DNA of 64,000 nt, taken from positions 620,001-684,000 of the forward strand of contig NZ_CP015093.1 in NCBI RefSeq assembly GCF_001975705.1, read 5' to 3'. This DNA is from Salipiger abyssi. GTDB lineage: Bacteria; Pseudomonadota; Alphaproteobacteria; Rhodobacterales; Rhodobacteraceae. Shown here piece by piece: positions 60,546 to 64,000 of this stretch. The notes below the pieces were generated by a model. That model searched no databases. It was given only the letters and a program-made list of their open reading frames with translations, and had not been told where the DNA came from. Each line of letters begins with the position of its first letter. The first letter of the stretch is position 1. A program made the position numbers and the translations under genes.

Positions 60546-62078
60546 TCAGAGCGGGATATTGTCGTGCTTCTTCCACGGATTGCTGAGCTTCTTGTTGCGC
60601 AGCATGGCAAAGGCACGGCTGACCCGGCGGCGGGTGGAGCGGGGCTGGATCACCTCGTCGATAAAGCCGCGTTCCGCTGCCACGAAGGGATTGGCGAAGC
60701 GGTCTTCGTAATCGGCGGTGTGCTTGGCGATCTTCTCCGCATCGCCGAGATCGGCGCGGTGGATGATCTCGGTCGCGCCCTTGGCACCCATCACCGCGAT
60801 CTCGGCGGTGGGCCAGGCATAGTTGACGTCGCCGCGCAGATGCTTGGAGCTCATCACGTCATAGGCGCCGCCATAGGCCTTGCGGGTGATGACGGTCACC
60901 TTCGGCACCGTCGCCTCGCCATAGGCAAAGAGCAGCTTCGCGCCGTGCTTGATGACGCCGCCATATTCCTGACCGGTGCCCGGCAGGAAGCCCGGCACGT
61001 CGACGAAGGTCAGCAGCGGGATCTCGAAACAGTCGCAGAAGCGCACGAAACGCGCGGCCTTCTTCGAGCTGTCGATGTCGAGACAGCCGGCCAGCACCAT
61101 CGGCTGGTTGGCCACCACGCCCACGGTCTGGCCTTCGAGACGGATGAAGCCGGTGACGATGTTCTTGGCGTGCTCTTCCTGGATCTCGTAGAAATCGCCC
61201 TCATCCGCGACCTTCAGGATCAGTTCCTTCATGTCATAGGGCTGGTTGGCGTTTTCCGGAATGATCGTGTCGAGCGAGCTTTCCACCCGGTCGACATCGT
61301 CGAAGAACGGCCGCACCGGCGGTTTCTCGCGGTTGTTGAGCGGCAGGAAGTCGACCAGCCGCCGCACCTCGGCCAGCGCCTCGACATCGTTCTCGAAGGC
61401 GCCGTCGGCGACGGAGGATTTCTTGGTATGGGTGGAGGCCCCGCCCAGCTCCTCGGCGGTCACCACCTCGTTGGTCACGGTCTTCACCACATCGGGGCCG
61501 GTGACGAACATGTAGGAGGTGTCTTTCACCATGAAGATGAAATCGGTCATGGCGGGGGAATAGACCGCGCCGCCGGCGCAGGGCCCCATGATGACCGAGA
61601 TCTGCGGGATCACGCCCGAGGCCTCGATATTGCGCTGGAAGATCTCGGCATAGCCGGCCAGCGAATCGACGCCTTCCTGAATCCGCGCGCCGCCCGAATC
61701 GTTGAGCCCGATCACCGGCGCGCCGTTCTGCATCGCCATATCCATGATCTTGCAGATCTTCATCGCATGGGTGGCCGAGACGGAGCCGCCCAGAACGGTG
61801 AAGTCCTGACTGAAGACATAGACCATGCGGCCGTTGATCGTCCCCCAGCCGGTGACCACGCCGTCACCGTAGGGGCGGTTCTTTTCCATGCCGAAATCGG
61901 TGCAGCGATGGGCGACGAACATGTCGTATTCTTCGAAACTGCCCTCGTCGAGCAGGACCTCGATCCGTTCGCGCGCGGTCAGCTTGCCCTTGGCGTGCTG
62001 CGCATCAATCCGCTTCTGGCCCCCTCCGAGCCGCGCCCCGCTGCGGCGCTCTTCCAGTTCATGCAGAATGTCTTTCAT
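60546..62078 (-). CDS. pccB: Propionyl-CoA carboxylase beta subunit
   Basis: Carboxyltransferase that moves CO2 from biotin to propionyl-CoA, giving (S)-methylmalonyl-CoA. 510 residues with two crotonase-like domains: [89 protein letters not shown] and [19 protein letters not shown]. Transcription start lies among TTTGCAAA-type sites, which fits PccR control. Confidence 0.97.
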   Translation of the reverse strand: MKDILHELEERRSGARLGGGQKRIDAQHAKGKLTARERIEVLLDEGSFEEYDMFVAHRCTDFGMEKNRPYGDGVVTGWGTINGRMVYVFSQDFTVLGGSVSATHAMKICKIMDMAMQNGAPVIGLNDSGGARIQEGVDSLAGYAEIFQRNIEASGVIPQISVIMGPCAGGAVYSPAMTDFIFMVKDTSYMFVTGPDVVKTVTNEVVTAEELGGASTHTKKSSVADGAFENDVEALAEVRRLVDFLPLNNREKPPVRPFFDDVDRVESSLDTIIPENANQPYDMKELILKVADEGDFYEIQEEHAKNIVTGFIRLEGQTVGVVANQPMVLAGCLDIDSSKKAARFVRFCDCFEIPLLTFVDVPGFLPGTGQEYGGVIKHGAKLLFAYGEATVPKVTVITRKAYGGAYDVMSSKHLRGDVNYAWPTAEIAVMGAKGATEIIHRADLGDAEKIAKHTADYEDRFANPFVAAERGFIDEVIQPRSTRRRVSRAFAMLRNKKLSNPWKKHDNIPL

Positions 62079-62144
62079 GGCCGTCCCTTTCGTTTGTCAG
62101 GACCATACAGAGGCGGCTTATCCACTCAAGTCAAATTCGGCAAA

Positions 62145-62192
62145 TTTGCAAAGACGGAAAATACTTCTGATCGCAAAATGCAAATCCGCAAA
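62145..62192. promoter_or_regulatory. PccR-type operator region of pccB
   Basis: TTTGCAAA at 62145 and GCAAATCCGCAAA at 62180, with another GCAAAA at 62173, lie 66-114 bp before the pccB start and also upstream of the MFS gene. R. sphaeroides PccR binds TTTGCAAA pairs. The same two elements recur before pccR. Confidence 0.65.
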
Positions 62193-62262
62193 TAGCGCGC
62201 AATTCTCGTATCGCGCGTCAAGCCGAATGGACATTCCCGCGTTTCGGTCCTACCCCTTGCTC

Positions 62263-63483
62263 ATGCAAACCGCGCCGAAGGTCCGTTTTCTGGACCGCAC
62301 GACTCCGCCTCATATTGTCACACTTATCCTGCTCGCGGGCGTGTCGGCGCTTGCGATGAACGTGTTTTTGCCCTCGTTGCCCAACATGGCGGCGCATTTC
62401 AACACCGAATACCGGCTCATGCAGCTCTCGGTGGCGATCTACCTGGGGGTGAACGCGGTGCTGCAAATCCTTGTCGGGCCGATTTCCGACAAGGTCGGGC
62501 GGCGACCGGTGATTCTCTGGGGCATGGGGCTGTTTCTCGTGGCCACGCTTGGCTGCATCTTCGCGCCCAATATCGCTGTCTTCCTCATCTTCCGGATGTG
62601 CCAGGCCGTGGTGGTCGTTTCCATGGTGCTGAGCCGCGCCGTGGTGCGCGACATGGTCCCGCAGGATCAGGCCGCCTCGATGATCGGCTACGTGACCATG
62701 GGGGTCGCCGTGGTGCCGATGGTCGGGCCGGTCTTTGGCGGCATGCTGGATCAGGCCTTTGGCTGGCAGGCCTCTTTCTGGCTGCTCTTTCTCGTCGGGC
62801 TGGCCATCCTGTGGCTGAGCTGGCGCGATCTGGGCGAGACCTCCGTCTCCAGCGGCCTGTCGCTGGCGCAGCAGTTCAGCGAATACCCCGAGCTGTTCCG
62901 CAGCCCGCGCTTCTGGGGCTATGCGCTGACCTGCGCGCTGTCCTCGGGGGCGTTCTTTGCCTATCTCGGCGGCGCGCCCTTCGTTGGATCACAGGTCTTC
63001 GGTCTCGACCCGGCGACGCTGGGCTTCTTCTTCGGCGCCCCGGCGGTGGGGTACTTCTTTGGCAACGGACTCTCGGGCCGCTATTCCGCCCGCTTCGGGA
63101 TCAATCAGATGATCCTCTGGGGCTGCGCCATCGTCACGGCTGGCCTGGCGATGGCGCTGCTGCTGTTCTGGGCCGGCTTCCAGTCGCCGCTGACCTTCTT
63201 CGGCTTCATGACCTTTGTCGGTTTCGGCAATGGCATGACCATCCCCAACGCCACCGCCGGCGCGCTGTCGGTACGCCCGCATCTGGCGGGCACCGCCTCG
63301 GGCCTCAGCGGCGCGATCATGATCGGCGGCGGCGCGGCGCTCTCGGCGCTGGCCGGGGCGCTGCTGCAACCGGGCACCGGCGCCTGGCCGCTGCTCTGGC
63401 TGATGTTCGTCACCTGCGCCGCCTCCATCGTCTCGATCCTGCTGGTGATGCGCCGCGAAAAACGGCTGGCCGGGCTGCTCTGA
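62263..63483 (+). CDS. Bcr/CflA-type MFS efflux transporter
   Basis: 406 residues and twelve predicted spans. PPHIVTLILLAGVSALAMNV, LPSLPNMAAHFNTEYRLMQL, GPISDKVGRRPVILWGMGLF (the loop 2-3 MFS motif) and SRAVVRDMVPQDQAASMIGY are typical of the drug/sulfonamide efflux group. Physiological substrate unknown. An earlier ATG at 62227 would add 12 residues; neither has a strong ribosome site. It separates pccB from pccR, which are usually neighbours. Confidence 0.92.
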   Translation: MQTAPKVRFLDRTTPPHIVTLILLAGVSALAMNVFLPSLPNMAAHFNTEYRLMQLSVAIYLGVNAVLQILVGPISDKVGRRPVILWGMGLFLVATLGCIFAPNIAVFLIFRMCQAVVVVSMVLSRAVVRDMVPQDQAASMIGYVTMGVAVVPMVGPVFGGMLDQAFGWQASFWLLFLVGLAILWLSWRDLGETSVSSGLSLAQQFSEYPELFRSPRFWGYALTCALSSGAFFAYLGGAPFVGSQVFGLDPATLGFFFGAPAVGYFFGNGLSGRYSARFGINQMILWGCAIVTAGLAMALLLFWAGFQSPLTFFGFMTFVGFGNGMTIPNATAGALSVRPHLAGTASGLSGAIMIGGGAALSALAGALLQPGTGAWPLLWLMFVTCAASIVSILLVMRREKRLAGLL

Positions 63484-63525
63484 GCCCCTCCCCGACCATC
63501 GCGGGGCTGGACCTGCCGCGCGAGA

Positions 63526-63563
63526 TTTGCAAACTAGCGAACCATCCCGCGCAAATCCGCAAA
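63526..63563. promoter_or_regulatory. PccR-type operator region of pccR
   Basis: TTTGCAAA at 63526 and GCAAATCCGCAAA at 63551. The start-to-start distance is 25 bp, against 35 bp before pccB, one helical turn less. It ends 17 bp before the pccR ATG, consistent with autorepression. Confidence 0.65.
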
Positions 63564-63580
63564 CGGGCGAGGAGGGGACG

Positions 63581-64000
63581 ATGGCCACACGCAAGCTCTA
63601 TGCGGGCGCCAAGCTGCGCGATCTGCGCGGACGGCTCGGGCTGACGCAAAAGGATTTCGCCGCCAAGCTCGGCATCTCGCTGCCCTATCTGAACCAGATG
63701 GAGAACAACAACCGCCCCGTCAGCACCACCGTGGTGCTGGCCCTGGCGCAGGAATTCGGCTTTGACGTCACCGAGCTCGGCCAGGGCGACAGCGAGCGGC
63801 TGGTCACCGACATGCGCGAGGCACTGGCCGATCCGGTCTTTGGCGAGACGCCGCCGCTGGCCGATCTGCGGCTCACCGCGTCGAACGCCCCCGCCCTCGC
63901 CCGCGCCTTTCTGGAACTGCACCGCGCCTATCGCCAGACCCATGAGCGGCTGGCCAGTCTCGACGAGGCGCTGGGGCGCGAGGGTGCGCAACTCCAGCCC
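63581..64000 (+). CDS. pccR: Short-chain fatty acyl-CoA regulator, PccR-like (5' part)
   Basis: The first 140 residues are inside the window. ATRKLYAGAKLRDLRGRLGL, TQKDFAAKLGISLPYLNQM and ENNNRPVSTTVVLALAQEF form an XRE helix-turn-helix, followed by FDVTELGQGDSERLVTDMRE and SNAPALARAFLELHRAYRQT; this matches ScfR proteins, whose DUF2083 C-terminal part lies beyond the window. PccR of Rhodobacter sphaeroides senses propionyl-CoA supply and activates pccB. GAGGAGGGG precedes the ATG. Confidence 0.92.
   Translation, partial: MATRKLYAGAKLRDLRGRLGLTQKDFAAKLGISLPYLNQMENNNRPVSTTVVLALAQEFGFDVTELGQGDSERLVTDMREALADPVFGETPPLADLRLTASNAPALARAFLELHRAYRQTHERLASLDEALGREGAQLQP

Overview
The window is high-GC (roughly two-thirds G+C), densely packed chromosomal DNA of an alphaproteobacterium of the order Rhodobacterales (Roseobacter/Rhodobacteraceae lineage). 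The grounds are: a SAM/SAH riboswitch in front of metK (an RNA class essentially confined to Rhodobacterales), an Irr-type Fur regulator beside fabA-fabB-fabI, a PccR-like regulator beside pccB, a short prolyl-tRNA synthetase without editing insert, an orphan form II CoxL-like protein, and several small families (DUF6446, DUF2937, DUF6497, DUF4174) typical of this group. Almost everything is core metabolism; I see no rRNA, tRNA, CRISPR array, prophage or transposase gene.

Layout. 0-10 kb: the end of a DUF6446 gene, glyS, a divergent pyruvate phosphate dikinase, a SleB-type cell-wall hydrolase, then folB-folP-glmM. 10-23 kb: DUF2937 and proS; a PerM-like permease, hda and ppk1; an orphan flagellin gene wedged between ppk1 and ppx; an RNA methyltransferase; hisF-hisE; a CoA-binding protein. 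23-32 kb: a candidate small RNA with terminator, CoxL, an ornithine-decarboxylase-like enzyme divergent from an Lrp regulator, a very acidic 757-residue protein, thiamine pyrophosphokinase, a DMT exporter and secG. 32-42 kb: pyrG with a structured leader, convergent with the conserved block miaB / OmpA-like / lipoprotein / phoH-ybeY-corC-lnt-metK; lnt carries an apparent frameshift. 42-49 kb: an uncharacterised protein and an acetyltransferase, a flavin reductase, irr, fabA-fabB-fabI and hisH-hisA. 49-64 kb: a MITE-like repeat, small enzymes, and a propionate-assimilation region (scpA, pccA, pccB and the regulator pccR) mixed with small lipoproteins and hypothetical genes.

How the genes work together. 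PccAB carboxylates propionyl-CoA and ScpA isomerises methylmalonyl-CoA to succinyl-CoA; two matching sets of TTTGCAAA-type sites sit in the pccB/MFS intergenic region and in front of pccR. FabA, FabB and FabI are the anaerobic-type unsaturated fatty acid branch, placed beside the iron regulator Irr. The folate genes, the split histidine genes (hisF-hisE and hisH-hisA lie about 25 kb apart), the polyphosphate pair ppk1/ppx and the tRNA/rRNA maturation block (miaB, ybeY, phoH) are housekeeping modules.

The most interesting non-coding signals are the SAM/SAH riboswitch, two adjacent long-range stems in the pyrG leader, PccR-type operator pairs, a GGAAC-N17-CGTT promoter before a small lipoprotein gene, a pair of tandem-palindrome intergenic repeats, a 93-bp MITE-like element and a family of about seven AT-rich gene-end motifs. 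Two coding frames (DUF6446 and lnt) each seem to have lost one base in a C5/G5 run, which may be biology or sequencing error.
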